Shown here: piece by piece, positions 47,485 through 58,068 of the stretch
How the letters are laid out: each line of letters starts with the position of its first letter
Numbering within the stretch: the first letter of the stretch is position 1
Assembly: GCA_964475415.1 (NCBI GenBank)
Contig: CAYYWZ010000001.1
Coordinates: 62,001 to 126,000 of the forward strand
Length of the DNA stretch: 64,000 bases
Source of the DNA: CALCMJ01 sp964475415
GTDB taxonomy: Bacteria; Bacteroidota; Bacteroidia; Chitinophagales; Saprospiraceae
Reading direction: 5' to 3'
Notes under the pieces: model-generated
Databases searched by the model: none
Told to the model about the DNA's origin: nothing
What the model saw: the letters and a program-made list of their open reading frames with translations, nothing else
Translations under genes and position numbers: made by a program

Positions 47485-47570
47485 TAGAGCTACAAACTAT
47501 AATCGAAGATATTGATAAAACCTCTCGAATTACATCTACAAATTACAACATCGTTAATCAACAATTAACT

Positions 47571-48524
47571 ATGATAACGACAGATATAAATCAATCAAAA
47601 GAAGTACTAGAAAAAGATGGAATCATTGCCATACCTACAGAAACGGTATATGGCCTGGCAGGTAATGCTTACAGCGATACCGCGATACGTAAAATATATG
47701 CCCTAAAGCAAAGACCCTTTTATAATCCGCTCATAGTCCACATAAAGTCTCCCGAATTTTTACAACATGTAGCTGCAGAAATTCCTGATGATGCAATGGA
47801 GTTAGCACATGAATTTTGGCCAGGACCACTAACTATCGTACTGAAAAAAAAATCTATAATTCCCGACATCGTCACTTCAGGAAAAGATACCGTAGCTATT
47901 AGAATGCCTAATCATCCGGTAAGTCTACAATTGCTAGAGCAACTAGACTTTCCCCTAGCAGCACCAAGTGCAAATCCTTTTGGATCTATAAGTCCTACAA
48001 CTGCTGAGCATGTCCATAATTATTTTGGAGATACCTTAGAATATGTCTTGGAAGGAGGGGATTGCGAAAAGGGAATAGAGTCCACTATTATAGGTTTTGA
48101 AAATGGTCAAGCTATGCTCTATAGATTAGGGTCTTTATCAGTAGAACGTATCGAAAATAAAATAGGGAAATTATATAGAAAAACACTTGACGACAAAGCG
48201 CCCAGTGCACCAGGAATGCTATCTCGACATTACGCACCTTCTACAGAAACTTATCTTACCAATGATGTGGAAAAGAAAATAGCAGCTTACGCAGGAAAAA
48301 GAATTGGCTTACTCCTCTTTCAAAATAGAATAGAAAATATCCCTGAGAACCATCAAGAAATATTATCTAGCTCAGGGAATCTAGAAGAGGCAGCTAAAAA
48401 CTTATATGCTGCTATGCATCGCCTGGACAAACTAAAATTAGATCTTATTATTGCAGAAAAGTTACCAGATAACGGGCTTGGGAAAACGCTGAATGATAAG
48501 TTACAAAGAGCGTCGAAAAAGTAA
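47571..48524 (+). CDS. L-threonylcarbamoyladenylate synthase (TsaC/Sua5)
   Basis: This 317-residue enzyme makes threonylcarbamoyl-AMP from Thr, bicarbonate and ATP for tRNA t6A. The YrdC domain shows IIAIPTETVYGLAGNA, KQRPFYNPLIVHI, FPLAAPSANPFG and EGGDCEKGIESTII. A linker SAPGMLSRHYAPS leads to the C-terminal Sua5 domain, so this is the long Sua5 form. It shares a pathway with tsaE at 4352. It converges with rnr across a putative shared terminator. Confidence 0.93.
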   Translation: MITTDINQSKEVLEKDGIIAIPTETVYGLAGNAYSDTAIRKIYALKQRPFYNPLIVHIKSPEFLQHVAAEIPDDAMELAHEFWPGPLTIVLKKKSIIPDIVTSGKDTVAIRMPNHPVSLQLLEQLDFPLAAPSANPFGSISPTTAEHVHNYFGDTLEYVLEGGDCEKGIESTIIGFENGQAMLYRLGSLSVERIENKIGKLYRKTLDDKAPSAPGMLSRHYAPSTETYLTNDVEKKIAAYAGKRIGLLLFQNRIENIPENHQEILSSSGNLEEAAKNLYAAMHRLDKLKLDLIIAEKLPDNGLGKTLNDKLQRASKK

Positions 48525-48528
48525 AGAA

Positions 48529-48555
48529 GCCTGAAGATAAATTAAATCTCCAGGC
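48529..48555. terminator. putative shared hairpin terminator between tsaC/sua5 and rnr
   Basis: The stem GCCTG.AGAT/ATCT.CAGGC has one internal mismatch and is followed by a T-rich stretch on the plus strand. It lies in the 66-base gap between converging genes. Confidence 0.5.
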
Positions 48556-48590
48556 CTCATATTTTTCATCTAGAATTCTATACTAGATAA

Positions 48591-50759
48591 TTATATCTCT
48601 GTAATGATTTCTAGTTCTATTCTTCTCTCATCTAGATCAGCACTCACCAGTCTTACTTTGATAGGATCTCCCATCTTGATCGTGTGACCTGACTCCTTAC
48701 TTTTGACAACTAACTTACTATCACCGAAGGCATATCGTTCTTCCATATTTTCGAAAGGTATGAAGCCTTCAGAATTACTTTCGGAGATTTCTACAAAAAT
48801 TCCTCGCTCTATCATTCCCGACACTTGACCATCAAATTCTTCTCCGATCTTCTCTAACATATATTCCACCTTCTTATACTTAATAGAATCTCTCTCGGCA
48901 CTATTAGCATCTCTTTCCTTACTACTTATATGACTACACATTACATCTAGGGAAGATTTGTCCATCCTCTTTGTTTCCTTGAGATTATTGTACAATATTC
49001 TGTGTACCAGCACATCTGCATACCTTCTTATAGGTGATGTAAAATGCGCATAATGACTAAATGCTAGACCGTAATGTCCGATATTTTCTGTAGAATATTC
49101 TGCCTTAGCCATGGTTCTGATGGCTAGAGGCATCAGCATTTTGAGTGCTTCATTATCAGCAGCTTCTTTCGTCAGTTTGTTGAAGGAGCTAGCAATTTGT
49201 TTAGGTGTATCTATATTGAGTTTGACACCTAGCTCTAAAGCAAACAATTTAAAATCTAATAATTTATCTTGGTTAGGAACATCGTGTGTTCTATAGACAA
49301 ATGGTATTTCTACCTTTTCTTTTTCAGCCATGTATATAGCTACCTCCTTATTGGCTAGTAACATAAAATCTTCGATAAGTAAGTGTGCGTCTTTTCTTTC
49401 TTTAACATAAACACCTACAGGCACAGCATTCTCATCTAACTTAAATTTTACTTCCTCTGACTCAAAGGCTATCGCACCATTCTTAAACTTTTTCTTTCTT
49501 AGGTGCTCTGCAATTTTCTGCATCATCAGAATTTCGTCAGCAAACTCCCCTTCCTTATTTTCTATAATTTCTTGTGCTTCTTCATAGGTGAATCTTCTGT
49601 CCGAGTGTATGATAGATTTACCAAACCACTTATTTACAATCTTGAGATCTTTGTCAAATTCGAATATCGCAGCAAAGGTCAGTCGGTCCTCATGTGGCAC
49701 TAAGGAACATAAATTATTACTTAGTTTTTCTGGCAACATCGGTGCTACCCTATCTACTAAATAGACAGATGTAGATCTATGCAGCGCCTCCTTATCAATC
49801 TCCGTACCTGGCAAAACATAATGCGTAACATCTGCTATATGCACACCTACCTCTATATGACCATTATCTAGTACACGATAAGATAAAGCATCATCAAAAT
49901 CCTTAGCTGTATCTGGATCTATGGTAATCGTCAGCACCTCTCTACAGTCTCTTCTCCCTTCATAATCTGATGGCTGGATCTTATCAGGAATACCTTCTGC
50001 CTCCTTCATCACCTCCTCAGGAAAGTCTATCTCGAATCCATTTTCCATAAGAATAGAATTCATAGCATAATCATTTCTACTGATATCCTTCATCACCTTG
50101 ATGACCTTACCCCATAAGGACTTATTCTGGGACTTACCATAAGATTCTATTTGTACGATAACCTTGTCATCATCTTTAGCACCAGCGTAATCTTCTGGAT
50201 TTACATTCACCTCTATTTTTACCCTGTGCATATCTGAGTACACGATGGCATGCTTAGCAAAAGTTTTTAGGGTTCCCAGCACCTGCTTTACAGCACGCTC
50301 TTGTATTTCCTTTATTTTACCCTCCTGTTTCTTCTTACCTTTTCTTATTGCTACACTTACTTTTACGATATCTCCGTGCATAGCACCATTGATATGCTTA
50401 GCGGGTATGTAGACATCTTCATCTAGATTGTCTATAATAACATATGCCGCTCCTGATCTTATAAGATCAACTTTACCCACATATGCTTTCTTCGGTAATT
50501 TAGAATTAGCTTCTTTTCCTGCAAATTTATCCAGTCTATACTTCCCTTCTTTTACCATCCATATTTTGGATTCCTTTTCTAATTCGTTCAGCATATGCTG
50601 TACAGAATCTTTGGAATTAGAGGCATGTATTTTCTTACTTAACTGGCTTGCATTATATCTCTTCTTTGGATTTTTCAAAAATATTTTGAACAGCTTCGTT
50701 TTTAGATCCGCGGTAGTTAATTTCTTACCCTTATAAGATCTAGTTCTTCTCTTCGTCAT
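48591..50759 (-). CDS. rnr: ribonuclease R
   Basis: This 722-residue 3'-5' exoribonuclease of the RNB family degrades structured RNA. The N-terminus has a helix-turn-helix-like RNase R region rich in Lys, followed by cold-shock domains. The catalytic RNB domain contains TIDPDTAKDFDDALSY (metal-binding Asp residues) and HIADVTHYV. A C-terminal S1 domain follows (GEEFDGQVSGMIERGIFVEI), ending RRIELEII. It is slightly shorter than the E. coli enzyme, as in other Bacteroidota. Confidence 0.93.
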   Translation of the reverse strand: MTKRRTRSYKGKKLTTADLKTKLFKIFLKNPKKRYNASQLSKKIHASNSKDSVQHMLNELEKESKIWMVKEGKYRLDKFAGKEANSKLPKKAYVGKVDLIRSGAAYVIIDNLDEDVYIPAKHINGAMHGDIVKVSVAIRKGKKKQEGKIKEIQERAVKQVLGTLKTFAKHAIVYSDMHRVKIEVNVNPEDYAGAKDDDKVIVQIESYGKSQNKSLWGKVIKVMKDISRNDYAMNSILMENGFEIDFPEEVMKEAEGIPDKIQPSDYEGRRDCREVLTITIDPDTAKDFDDALSYRVLDNGHIEVGVHIADVTHYVLPGTEIDKEALHRSTSVYLVDRVAPMLPEKLSNNLCSLVPHEDRLTFAAIFEFDKDLKIVNKWFGKSIIHSDRRFTYEEAQEIIENKEGEFADEILMMQKIAEHLRKKKFKNGAIAFESEEVKFKLDENAVPVGVYVKERKDAHLLIEDFMLLANKEVAIYMAEKEKVEIPFVYRTHDVPNQDKLLDFKLFALELGVKLNIDTPKQIASSFNKLTKEAADNEALKMLMPLAIRTMAKAEYSTENIGHYGLAFSHYAHFTSPIRRYADVLVHRILYNNLKETKRMDKSSLDVMCSHISSKERDANSAERDSIKYKKVEYMLEKIGEEFDGQVSGMIERGIFVEISESNSEGFIPFENMEERYAFGDSKLVVKSKESGHTIKMGDPIKVRLVSADLDERRIELEIITEI

Positions 50760-50839
50760 TCTTCTCTTCTTTTTTTATTTTTTATGAATTAATTGTGAAA
50801 TGTGATGGACTATAGTTATGTCGCATTTAACATTTCTCG

Positions 50840-51346
50840 TTATTCCTTTTCGGAAATTACGCTTCCGTCTGACATGATTTCCATGTGGAATTTTACAGTT
50901 GATAATGGATATATATTATCCGCCTTATCTTCATACTCATTGACAATAATTTCTATTTCTAAGTCTTCGGAGATTACAGATGCAGATCTGAATATTCTAT
51001 TCTCTATCACCTTCGTTCCTCCTATTACTTTTTTAGTAATTACTCCTCCGGACTTAGCATCTATAACCATCATTATATAATCATAGCTTAGAAGGGCTGC
51101 TTTCCAATATACAAAGGCTACGATATGTTCAGCCACTGGAAATTGTAGACAAGGTATAAATTCAGTGAACTCGTCGTAATCTGTTTCTACTGTATCTATA
51201 AATTCCTCTATATGACTAGAAGGTAGAGCCTTATTTAGTTTACTAAAACTAACTGCACTTTCTTCCGTTAAACTTACAGGGAGGGAAATTTCAGGAAAAT
51301 AAGACAGAAAGGATGCTAGAGTAGGTTTTTTTCCGTTTGATGTCAT
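50840..51346 (-). CDS. hypothetical cytoplasmic protein
   Basis: This protein has 168 residues from the preferred ATG at 51346 (MTSNGKKPTLASFLSYFPEI). That start is supported by a -7 box, TATCTTTG, at 51352-51359 (minus), five bases upstream. It contains a hydrophobic segment HIVAFVYWKAALLSYDYIMMVI that is more likely a buried core than a membrane helix, and a beta-rich second half. No family is recognised. It lies upstream of rnr on the same strand. Confidence 0.7.
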   Translation of the reverse strand: MTSNGKKPTLASFLSYFPEISLPVSLTEESAVSFSKLNKALPSSHIEEFIDTVETDYDEFTEFIPCLQFPVAEHIVAFVYWKAALLSYDYIMMVIDAKSGGVITKKVIGGTKVIENRIFRSASVISEDLEIEIIVNEYEDKADNIYPLSTVKFHMEIMSDGSVISEKE

Positions 51347-51351
51347 TTGTG

Positions 51352-51359
51352 CAAAGATA
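51352..51359 (-). promoter_or_regulatory. -7 box TATCTTTG for the hypothetical gene at 50840-51346
   Basis: This is an exact TAnnTTTG match five bases before the preferred ATG. It argues against the further upstream start at 51364. Confidence 0.5.
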
Positions 51360-51472
51360 AACACAATAGCAATACAAAGTTAGGAGATAAAAAGTTTCTC
51401 ATTTTTTTAAATAGAATCGTTCTAAATACTGAAATTTTGTAGATTAGACCCGAGTCTAAAACCCTAGTGGGG

Positions 51473-51480
51473 TAAATTTG
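51473..51480 (+). promoter_or_regulatory. -7 box TAAATTTG for the sdh operon
   Basis: This is an exact TAnnTTTG match, 25 bases before the sdhC ATG. The nearest TTTG upstream (51436-51439) is 33 bases away, too far for a normal -33 element. Confidence 0.5.
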
Positions 51481-51505
51481 TTAAGAATATAGTTTTACAT
51501 TTATT

Positions 51506-52192
51506 ATGAAGTGGATAATTAATTTCTTTGTATCGAGTATTGGACGAAAGTTAATAATGAGTCTCACAGGCTTGTTTCTAGTTAGCTTTCTTGTCATACA
51601 TCTTATAGGTAACCTGCAGCTTTTGTATGATGATGATGGGGTTGCCTTCAATACTTACGCCTATTTTATGACAAACAACCCGCTAATCAAGACGGTGTCT
51701 TTCGGATTGTATTTCTTTATTTTATTACATGCGATTCAGGGTATTATCATCGCTTTGTATAATAGAAAAATGAAAGGTAGTAATTATGAAAAATCTTCAA
51801 ATCAAAATGCAAGTTGGGCTTCTAAAAATATGGCACTGCTAGGCATCTTGATTTTAGCCTTCCTTCTCATACACATGGGAGACTTCTGGTTCAAAATGAA
51901 GTTTACAGATCAGCTAAGAGAAATTCCTTACAATGATGAAAATGTAATGATGAAGGATCTTTACCATAGAGTCACCTTAGCGTTCAAAGAGTTATGGATA
52001 GTGGTTGCTTATCTGATAGGATTGATAGCTCTAGGCTTTCACTTGATGCATGGATTTGCTTCAGCGTTCACAAGTCTAGGATTAAGGCATAAGAAATATA
52101 CACCACTGATAAATGCAGTAGGAGCACTAAGTGCCATTTTATTACCACTTGGTTATGCAATAATTCCTTTATACATATATTTCATCAAATAA
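51506..52192 (+). CDS. sdhC: succinate dehydrogenase cytochrome b subunit (SdhC, type B)
   Basis: This 228-residue membrane anchor has five predicted helices and His residues for two b hemes (LVIHLIGNL, LLHAIQGI, LLIHMGDFW, FHLMHGF). A single large SdhC with no SdhD is the type B complex found in Bacteroidota. It binds menaquinone and transfers electrons from SdhAB. It is the first gene of sdhCAB, with sdhA following 6 bases later. Confidence 0.92.
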   Translation: MKWIINFFVSSIGRKLIMSLTGLFLVSFLVIHLIGNLQLLYDDDGVAFNTYAYFMTNNPLIKTVSFGLYFFILLHAIQGIIIALYNRKMKGSNYEKSSNQNASWASKNMALLGILILAFLLIHMGDFWFKMKFTDQLREIPYNDENVMMKDLYHRVTLAFKELWIVVAYLIGLIALGFHLMHGFASAFTSLGLRHKKYTPLINAVGALSAILLPLGYAIIPLYIYFIK

Positions 52193-52198
52193 TATATC

Positions 52199-54190
52199 AT
52201 GGCATTAGAAAATAAAGTTCCAGAAGGAGCACTCGCAGATAAATGGACAACTTATCGTTCTACGATGAATCTTGTCGCACCCAATAATAAAAGAAGAATA
52301 GACGTCATAGTTGTAGGTACTGGATTAGCTGGAGCCTCTGCTGCAGCAACACTAGGAGAGTTAGGTTATAATGTAAAATGCTTTACCTTCCATGACAGTC
52401 CAAGAAGAGCACATAGTATTGCCGCTCAAGGTGGTATCAATGCTGCCAAGAATTATCAAAATGATGGTGACAGTGTCTACAGATTATTCTATGATACCAT
52501 AAAAGGAGGAGACTATAGATCTAGAGAAGCTAATGTACATAGACTAGCAGAAGCAAGTAGAGAAATTATAGATCAGTGTGTTGCTCAGGGTGTGCCTTTT
52601 GCAAGAGAATATGGTGGATTGTTAGCTAACAGATCCTTTGGTGGCGTTCAAGTTTCTAGAACTTTCTATGCTAGAGGACAGACTGGACAGCAGTTATTAC
52701 TAGGTGCTTATCAGGCCTTATCTAGACAGATTTCTCTAGGTAATGTTACAATGTATAACAGACATGAGATGCTCGACCTAGTCAAAATAGATGGAAAGGC
52801 AAGAGGTATTATTACGAGAAATCTTTTGACAGGAGAACTAGAAAGACATGCTGCACACTGTGTAGTGCTAGGAACTGGAGGTTATGGTAATGTATTCTAC
52901 CTTTCTACAAATGCTATGGGGTCCAATGTATCAGCATCGTGGAGAGCAGTAAGAAGAGGAGCCCTAATGGCGAATCCTTGTTATGTACAAATACACCCGA
53001 CTTGTATACCTGTATCTGGAGAATATCAGTCTAAACTTACGCTGATGTCAGAATCTCTTAGAAATGATGGAAGAGTGTGGGTACCAAAAAATGTAGCGGA
53101 TGCGGAAGCAATAAGAAATAGAACAAAGACTGCCTTAGATATACCTGAGGGTGATAGAGATTATTATCTAGAGAGAAGATATCCTGCTTTTGGAAACCTA
53201 GTACCTAGAGATGTAGCTTCTAGAGCAGCTAAGGTGGCCTGTGATGAAGGAAAAGGGGTGAGTAAAACAGGATTAGCCGTATTCTTAGACTTTGCAGATG
53301 CAATAGATAGGTACGGAAAATCTGAGGCTCATTCTACAGGGCTACATAATCCTAGTAAAGAAAAAATATACGAACTGGGTCAGGCGGTAGTAGAAAAGAA
53401 GTATGGCAATCTATTCGAGATGTATGAAAAGATTACTGGAGAGAATCCATATAAACTCCCAATGAAAATTTACCCAGCTATACATTACACGATGGGTGGA
53501 TTATGGGTAGACTACAATCTAGAAACTAACGTACCTGGATTGTTTGCCCTAGGAGAAGCTAACTTCTCTGACCATGGAGCTAACCGACTAGGTGCCTCTG
53601 CTCTGATGCAAGGACTGGCGGATGGATACTTTGTTATTCCTTATACTATAGGACAGTTCTTATCTGGTGAAATAAGAACGCCGCAGATCAGTGCTGATTC
53701 TCCAGAGTTTGATCAAGCAGAAAAGGATGTAGCAAATAGACTAGAAAGTCTAATCAATGTAAAAGGAAATCAGACAGTAGAAAGTTTTCACAGAAGGTTA
53801 GGAAAGATCATGTGGGAGTACTGTGGTATGTCTAGAAATGCCGAAGGCCTGAAGAAAGGTAGACAGATGATCCGTGATCTGAAGAAAGAATTCTACAGTG
53901 ATGTTTTTGTTCCTGGTACACAGAATGAGTTTAATCCCGAACTAGAGAAAGCAACTAAAGTAGCTGACTTCTTAGAGTTGGGGGAAACCATGATGGTCGA
54001 TGCTCTAGATAGAAACGAATCTTGTGGTGGCCATTTCAGAGAAGAATATACCGAAGGTGGAGAAGCCAAAAGAAACGATGCTGATTACACCTATGTTTCT
54101 GCTTGGGAGTGGGACGATGAGGAACCTATTTTACATAAGGAGGATCTTACTTTTGAGAATGTCGAACTAAAAACAAGATCCTACAAATAA
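52199..54190 (+). CDS. sdhA: succinate dehydrogenase/fumarate reductase flavoprotein subunit
   Basis: This 663-residue FAD subunit oxidises succinate to fumarate. The nucleotide loop [15 protein letters not shown] is followed by [16 protein letters not shown], whose His carries covalent FAD. Further motifs are QIHPTCIP and the substrate-binding [14 protein letters not shown] region. The C-terminal domain contains [10 protein letters not shown] and [12 protein letters not shown]. The long form matches Bacteroidota and epsilon-type SdhA/FrdA. It is in an operon with sdhC and sdhB. Confidence 0.95.
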   Translation: MALENKVPEGALADKWTTYRSTMNLVAPNNKRRIDVIVVGTGLAGASAAATLGELGYNVKCFTFHDSPRRAHSIAAQGGINAAKNYQNDGDSVYRLFYDTIKGGDYRSREANVHRLAEASREIIDQCVAQGVPFAREYGGLLANRSFGGVQVSRTFYARGQTGQQLLLGAYQALSRQISLGNVTMYNRHEMLDLVKIDGKARGIITRNLLTGELERHAAHCVVLGTGGYGNVFYLSTNAMGSNVSASWRAVRRGALMANPCYVQIHPTCIPVSGEYQSKLTLMSESLRNDGRVWVPKNVADAEAIRNRTKTALDIPEGDRDYYLERRYPAFGNLVPRDVASRAAKVACDEGKGVSKTGLAVFLDFADAIDRYGKSEAHSTGLHNPSKEKIYELGQAVVEKKYGNLFEMYEKITGENPYKLPMKIYPAIHYTMGGLWVDYNLETNVPGLFALGEANFSDHGANRLGASALMQGLADGYFVIPYTIGQFLSGEIRTPQISADSPEFDQAEKDVANRLESLINVKGNQTVESFHRRLGKIMWEYCGMSRNAEGLKKGRQMIRDLKKEFYSDVFVPGTQNEFNPELEKATKVADFLELGETMMVDALDRNESCGGHFREEYTEGGEAKRNDADYTYVSAWEWDDEEPILHKEDLTFENVELKTRSYK

Positions 54191-54250
54191 TTAAAATTAT
54201 TAAATACTCTATGGAGTTATATCGCCATAAAGTACTAAAAATTATATGCT

Positions 54251-54997
54251 ATGAAACTTACGTTAAAAATCTGGAGACAAAAAAACGCAGCTACTAAAGG
54301 TTCTTTAGAATCTTACCAGGTAGAGGCAGATGAGCACATGTCTTTTCTAGAAATGATAGATGTACTCAATGAAGAACTCATCACTAACAAAAAAGATCCT
54401 GTAGCATTCGAGCATGACTGTAGAGAAGGAATATGTGGATCCTGCAATATGGTTATCAACGGTCGCCCGCATGGTCCTCAAAGTGGAACAACGACTTGTC
54501 AGTTGCACATGAGAAAATTTAAAGATGGAGATACCATCACTATAGAACCATTCAGAGCTAAGGCTTTTCCTATTATAAAAGATCTGGTCGTAGATAGATC
54601 AGCATTCGATAATATCATACAAGCAGGAGGTTATATATCTGTCAATACGGGACAGGCCCAAGATGCTAACTCTATTCCTATAGAAGGAGAAGTGGCGGCA
54701 TCAGCTTTCGATGCAGCAACCTGTATAGGATGTGGAGCATGTGTTGCTGCCTGCCCTAATGGGTCTGCAATGTTGTTTACCTCCGCTAAGGTAAGTCACC
54801 TAGGGCAGTTACCACAAGGTAAGGTAGAACACAAGAGAAGAGTACAGAAAATGGTTGCTCAGATGGATAAGGAAGGCTTTGGTTTCTGCTCTAATGTAGG
54901 AGCATGCGAAGTTGAATGTCCTAAGGAAATATCTACAACAAACATCGCAGCACTTAACAGATCCTACATAGGAAGTATGTTTTCTACTCAGGATTAA
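54251..54997 (+). CDS. sdhB: succinate dehydrogenase/fumarate reductase iron-sulfur subunit
   Basis: This 248-residue subunit has all expected cysteine sets: the [2Fe-2S] [11 protein letters not shown] and the later CQLH, then [12 protein letters not shown] and [14 protein letters not shown] for the [4Fe-4S] and [3Fe-4S] clusters. It relays electrons from SdhA to the quinone site in SdhC. The gene lies 60 bases after sdhA and is followed by a strong terminator. Confidence 0.95.
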   Translation: MKLTLKIWRQKNAATKGSLESYQVEADEHMSFLEMIDVLNEELITNKKDPVAFEHDCREGICGSCNMVINGRPHGPQSGTTTCQLHMRKFKDGDTITIEPFRAKAFPIIKDLVVDRSAFDNIIQAGGYISVNTGQAQDANSIPIEGEVAASAFDAATCIGCGACVAACPNGSAMLFTSAKVSHLGQLPQGKVEHKRRVQKMVAQMDKEGFGFCSNVGACEVECPKEISTTNIAALNRSYIGSMFSTQD

Positions 54998-55019
54998 TAA
55001 TTACAAATAAAATTATTAT

Positions 55020-55062
55020 AAGCTGATTATGAGTATCTTGCATCTTGTAATCAGCTTTTTTT
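55020..55062 (+). terminator. Rho-independent terminator of the sdhCAB operon
   Basis: A perfect 10-bp stem, AAGCTGATTA/TAATCAGCTT (55020-55029, 55048-55057), with an 18-base loop is followed by TTTTT. Confidence 0.85.
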
Positions 55063-55137
55063 ATGCTACTTATGTAAATATTTGTACTATTATATATAGA
55101 ATTTCAGTCCTATCTTGTGTTTATAAATTATAACATT

Positions 55138-56235
55138 ATGAATAGATCAACATTTTGCTTTTTACTTTTTAGTTTCTTTTTAAGTCATCTTGCCGCGCAG
55201 GTAATAGAATGTCCTGCTGATGTTACGGTAACGTCAGCTGCTCTAGATCAGGATCTAGATTATGGTGAAGCTACCATCTTTCTTACAGATCCATATGTAT
55301 TAGAAGAGATTATTCATGCGGAAGATTTTGGATGCAACACTGCATTTTTAGCTGTATATACCAAAACCTTCGAGGTAACCGCTAATGATGGAGAGGTATA
55401 CACTTGCGATCAACTTATAAATGTAACGCGATCTGAATTTTCAGATTTTACCTTCCCAGAAGATATTACAATAGAACAGGCCAATCCATATAATCTAGGA
55501 ACAGACTTAACGGGCAATATAAGTCCTGAGAGTGCATCAGAGTTTAATCATACCTATAGCGATCAGATTATCCAAGTAGATGTAACAATCTATAAAGTCC
55601 TAAGAACATGGACCTTGCTAAACTGGTGCTCTGCAGAAATACTGGAACAGATACAAATCATTAATATTAATGATGCACAGGCAATAAATTTTTCTGACAA
55701 TATAATGGATGTAAATGGTAATCTTATAAGCTGGGATCTTTTTACAATAACAGATCAAGACGGAACAGAACTCGATACTGATGCTTGCGCTAACGGTATT
55801 ATCTCTATCCATGAGCTACTTAACTGTATCTATGAAAACAACAATACAGCTGAAAGCATTCAACTAGAAATCACCAAAGAAGGTGATGATCTTAATGGTG
55901 TAAGTACATTAGATCTTGTGCAAATCTCAAGACACATCTTGAACATAGATCCTTTTGAAAATTATGCTCAAGTCATCGCTGCTCAGATCAACGATGATGC
56001 AAATGTTTCAGCTATAGATCTAGTAGAAATGCGAAAACTAATTCTAGGTATCTATTCAGAATTTCCTTCTATTCCTTCATGGGTTTTCTATCATAATGAT
56101 ATTATGACTGCAGACGAATCTACAGATCCTTCAAGCTATGATTTGATCTTTGATGCAATGGAATTTCCTCTAGAGGTCTTTGATATCTTAGCCATCAAAA
56201 AAGGAGATGTGAATGGAAGCGCTATACCAGATTAA
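55138..56235 (+). CDS. secreted protein with dockerin-like C-terminal repeats
   Basis: This protein has 365 residues from the ATG at 55138, which directly starts a signal peptide (MNRSTFCFLLFSFFLSHLAAQ). The middle is beta-rich with paired Cys. Near residues 250-310 there are two dockerin-type calcium loops with helices: DDLNGVSTLDLVQISRHIL and NDDANVSAIDLVEMRKLIL. The protein ends just after IKKGDVNGSAIPD and has no type IX sorting domain. The dockerin-like repeats may bind cohesin-like domains, one of which occurs at 58230. Confidence 0.78.
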   Translation: MNRSTFCFLLFSFFLSHLAAQVIECPADVTVTSAALDQDLDYGEATIFLTDPYVLEEIIHAEDFGCNTAFLAVYTKTFEVTANDGEVYTCDQLINVTRSEFSDFTFPEDITIEQANPYNLGTDLTGNISPESASEFNHTYSDQIIQVDVTIYKVLRTWTLLNWCSAEILEQIQIININDAQAINFSDNIMDVNGNLISWDLFTITDQDGTELDTDACANGIISIHELLNCIYENNNTAESIQLEITKEGDDLNGVSTLDLVQISRHILNIDPFENYAQVIAAQINDDANVSAIDLVEMRKLILGIYSEFPSIPSWVFYHNDIMTADESTDPSSYDLIFDAMEFPLEVFDILAIKKGDVNGSAIPD

Positions 56236-56272
56236 GAAAAAAAATTATTTCCAAAGTAGTTAATTATAGAAA

Positions 56273-56305
56273 GGGACTTGCAGTAATGTAAGTTCCTTTT
56301 TTGTT
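56273..56305 (+). terminator. Rho-independent terminator after the dockerin-like gene
   Basis: The stem GGGACTTGCA/TGTAAGTTCC (two G-U pairs) is followed by TTTTTT. Confidence 0.65.
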
Positions 56306-56308
56306 GCG

Positions 56309-56400
56309 TCCTTTCAGGGCTAAATATTTATCTATTTTTTTCTAGGGGTGTTGCCCCTAGCTAATTAGTGTGACCCACATTGGGGTAAGAAAAGTTCAGA
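56309..56400. repeat. palindrome-rich intergenic repeat, copy 2
   Basis: CCTTTCAGGGCT, CTAGGGG(TGTTG)CCCCTAG (56342-56360) and GACCC..GGGGT follow in the same order and spacing as the copy at 39331. This supports a dispersed repeat family. Confidence 0.65.
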
Positions 56401-56638
56401 CGAATAACAATGATGATGAATTTAAAAACAGGGCGACTTAACATCTTGTGCTATTTGTAGTCCCTTGACTACAAATCAATATTTTGAATTTATATGATAT
56501 CGAATTCCAGTGGTGAATTTTATCTATTGCTTGTGTAGTGGAGTTATAAGAATCAGTAGTCAGGGGACTATTGATAGCAGCCTTTTTTGTGATTTTAAAA
56601 TATCCATTTTTTTCATCGTTGTCTACTTTGAAATAAAC

Positions 56639-56656
56639 AAGGTGTCGTGACACCTT
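56639..56656 (-). terminator. hairpin terminator of the minus-strand gene 56665-58068
   Basis: The palindrome AAGGTGTCGTGACACCTT is followed on the minus strand by a T-rich stretch, 9 bases past the stop codon. Confidence 0.6.
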
Positions 56657-56664
56657 GGACAATT

Positions 56665-58068
56665 CTATCTTTCAATTTTCTCTAACAACCATTTCTTCTC
56701 TGTGAGCACTTCCTCACTTTTAACTTTCTCTGCAAACTTCATTTTCTTTTCATTATCGTAAGGGTTAAGCCTGACTAATCGTTTAAAGTATTTGATGATG
56801 TTTTTATAATTATTCTTATGATAGCCTAATACTTTATTCCTAATGATATACATCTCCATACTATCCAGATGCGAGTCGAGCACCTTATCAGCATCCAACT
56901 CAAAATATATTTTGGCCTGCAGTGTTTTAGCAGCAAGGCTAATCAAGTGATCCTTAAAGTCTGCTTCGATAATATTTTCTAAGGCGAGCTCATACTCCTT
57001 CTTGTAATAATATATTAGCGCTTTGTTGAAATGGTAAGCACTTTTTCTATCCTGTGCTCTGAGAAGATTTTCGTAATCATCACTTATTTTTTCTGCTCGC
57101 TCAAAATCTTCATTACGAATAGCCATCATCGCCATATTACGATAGGTAAACCTTGACAGCTTACCATCAATAAATAAGATCTTCATCTTGATGGCCTTTT
57201 CGTAAAGATCTAAACCCTCTTTCCCGAATGATTTCTCTCCCTTATTGAGCTTACGAATACAAAAATTCAATGCGAAAAAATAAAGAGATCGCAGTTCGTC
57301 CTGATTGAAATTTTCTTGGTAATTCAGCAGTGTATTTCTGAATAATCTATAGGTAGCTTCGTCATCTATTTTTCTCATCATTTGATAACAGTGATAGTAG
57401 ACAGATATTACAGGAATAGTGAGAAGATCCCTCTCTTCTATATCTATTAGAATTTCTTCCGTATATCGAAAATCATACTCTGCCGAATAGATATTTTTAT
57501 GAGAAAGTGCATAACAAGCTATACGTAGCTTCTGCGTATAGAAGTTCATATCCGTCAGATCTAAAAGCACTTGGATATTCAATTCTTGATTTCTCTTTTG
57601 TAGAGATTCATACTGATAGTTTTCGAATTCTATATCTAGTAAAAAATCAAAAGGTAGCGTTTTCGTTTTCGCAGATCTGTTATTTGACATAATACTATTA
57701 TACTGACTTTTGTATAAGGTGCCTAGGTTCTTTTTTCTGTAGTAACGCAATAACAGCAGATCTTCTAGCTCCTCATTCCCTGTACCTAGCTCTAGTAGAA
57801 TACAATACTTTTCTATCTGCTTAAAAAGCTTACTGATTACCAACCTTAATTTCTGATCATTGAATTTTACTTTGTTACCGTATACCTTTTTAAATAACTT
57901 TTGCCTATCAGGATCTAGATCCTTGGCTATACAATCTATTAGGTATTTGTAAAGAGATTTCTCTTCCTGTCGTATATTGTGAAACTTAGAATTTAGTAAA
58001 GATTCTAGCTGATCAAGTTCCTTTTTAGAAAAAGAACCTAATAGTTTATAAATTTTTAAATGTTTCAC
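56665..58068 (-). CDS. hypothetical helical (TPR-like) cytoplasmic protein
   Basis: This 467-residue protein has no signal peptide and an all-helical prediction. Charged helix pairs resemble degenerate TPRs (YHFNKALIYYYKKEYELALENI). The N-terminus, LLGSFSKKELDQLESLLNSKFHNI, is a style repeated in uncharacterised Bacteroidota proteins. The function is unknown. It stands alone between a terminator and the divergent cohesin-like gene. Confidence 0.75.
   Translation of the reverse strand: MKHLKIYKLLGSFSKKELDQLESLLNSKFHNIRQEEKSLYKYLIDCIAKDLDPDRQKLFKKVYGNKVKFNDQKLRLVISKLFKQIEKYCILLELGTGNEELEDLLLLRYYRKKNLGTLYKSQYNSIMSNNRSAKTKTLPFDFLLDIEFENYQYESLQKRNQELNIQVLLDLTDMNFYTQKLRIACYALSHKNIYSAEYDFRYTEEILIDIEERDLLTIPVISVYYHCYQMMRKIDDEATYRLFRNTLLNYQENFNQDELRSLYFFALNFCIRKLNKGEKSFGKEGLDLYEKAIKMKILFIDGKLSRFTYRNMAMMAIRNEDFERAEKISDDYENLLRAQDRKSAYHFNKALIYYYKKEYELALENIIEADFKDHLISLAAKTLQAKIYFELDADKVLDSHLDSMEMYIIRNKVLGYHKNNYKNIIKYFKRLVRLNPYDNEKKMKFAEKVKSEEVLTEKKWLLEKIER

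Noticed and set aside
56438..56662. 74-codon minus-strand ORF after the TPR-like gene
   Set aside because: Its start lies inside the terminator hairpin of the upstream gene, and the sequence is not like a known family.
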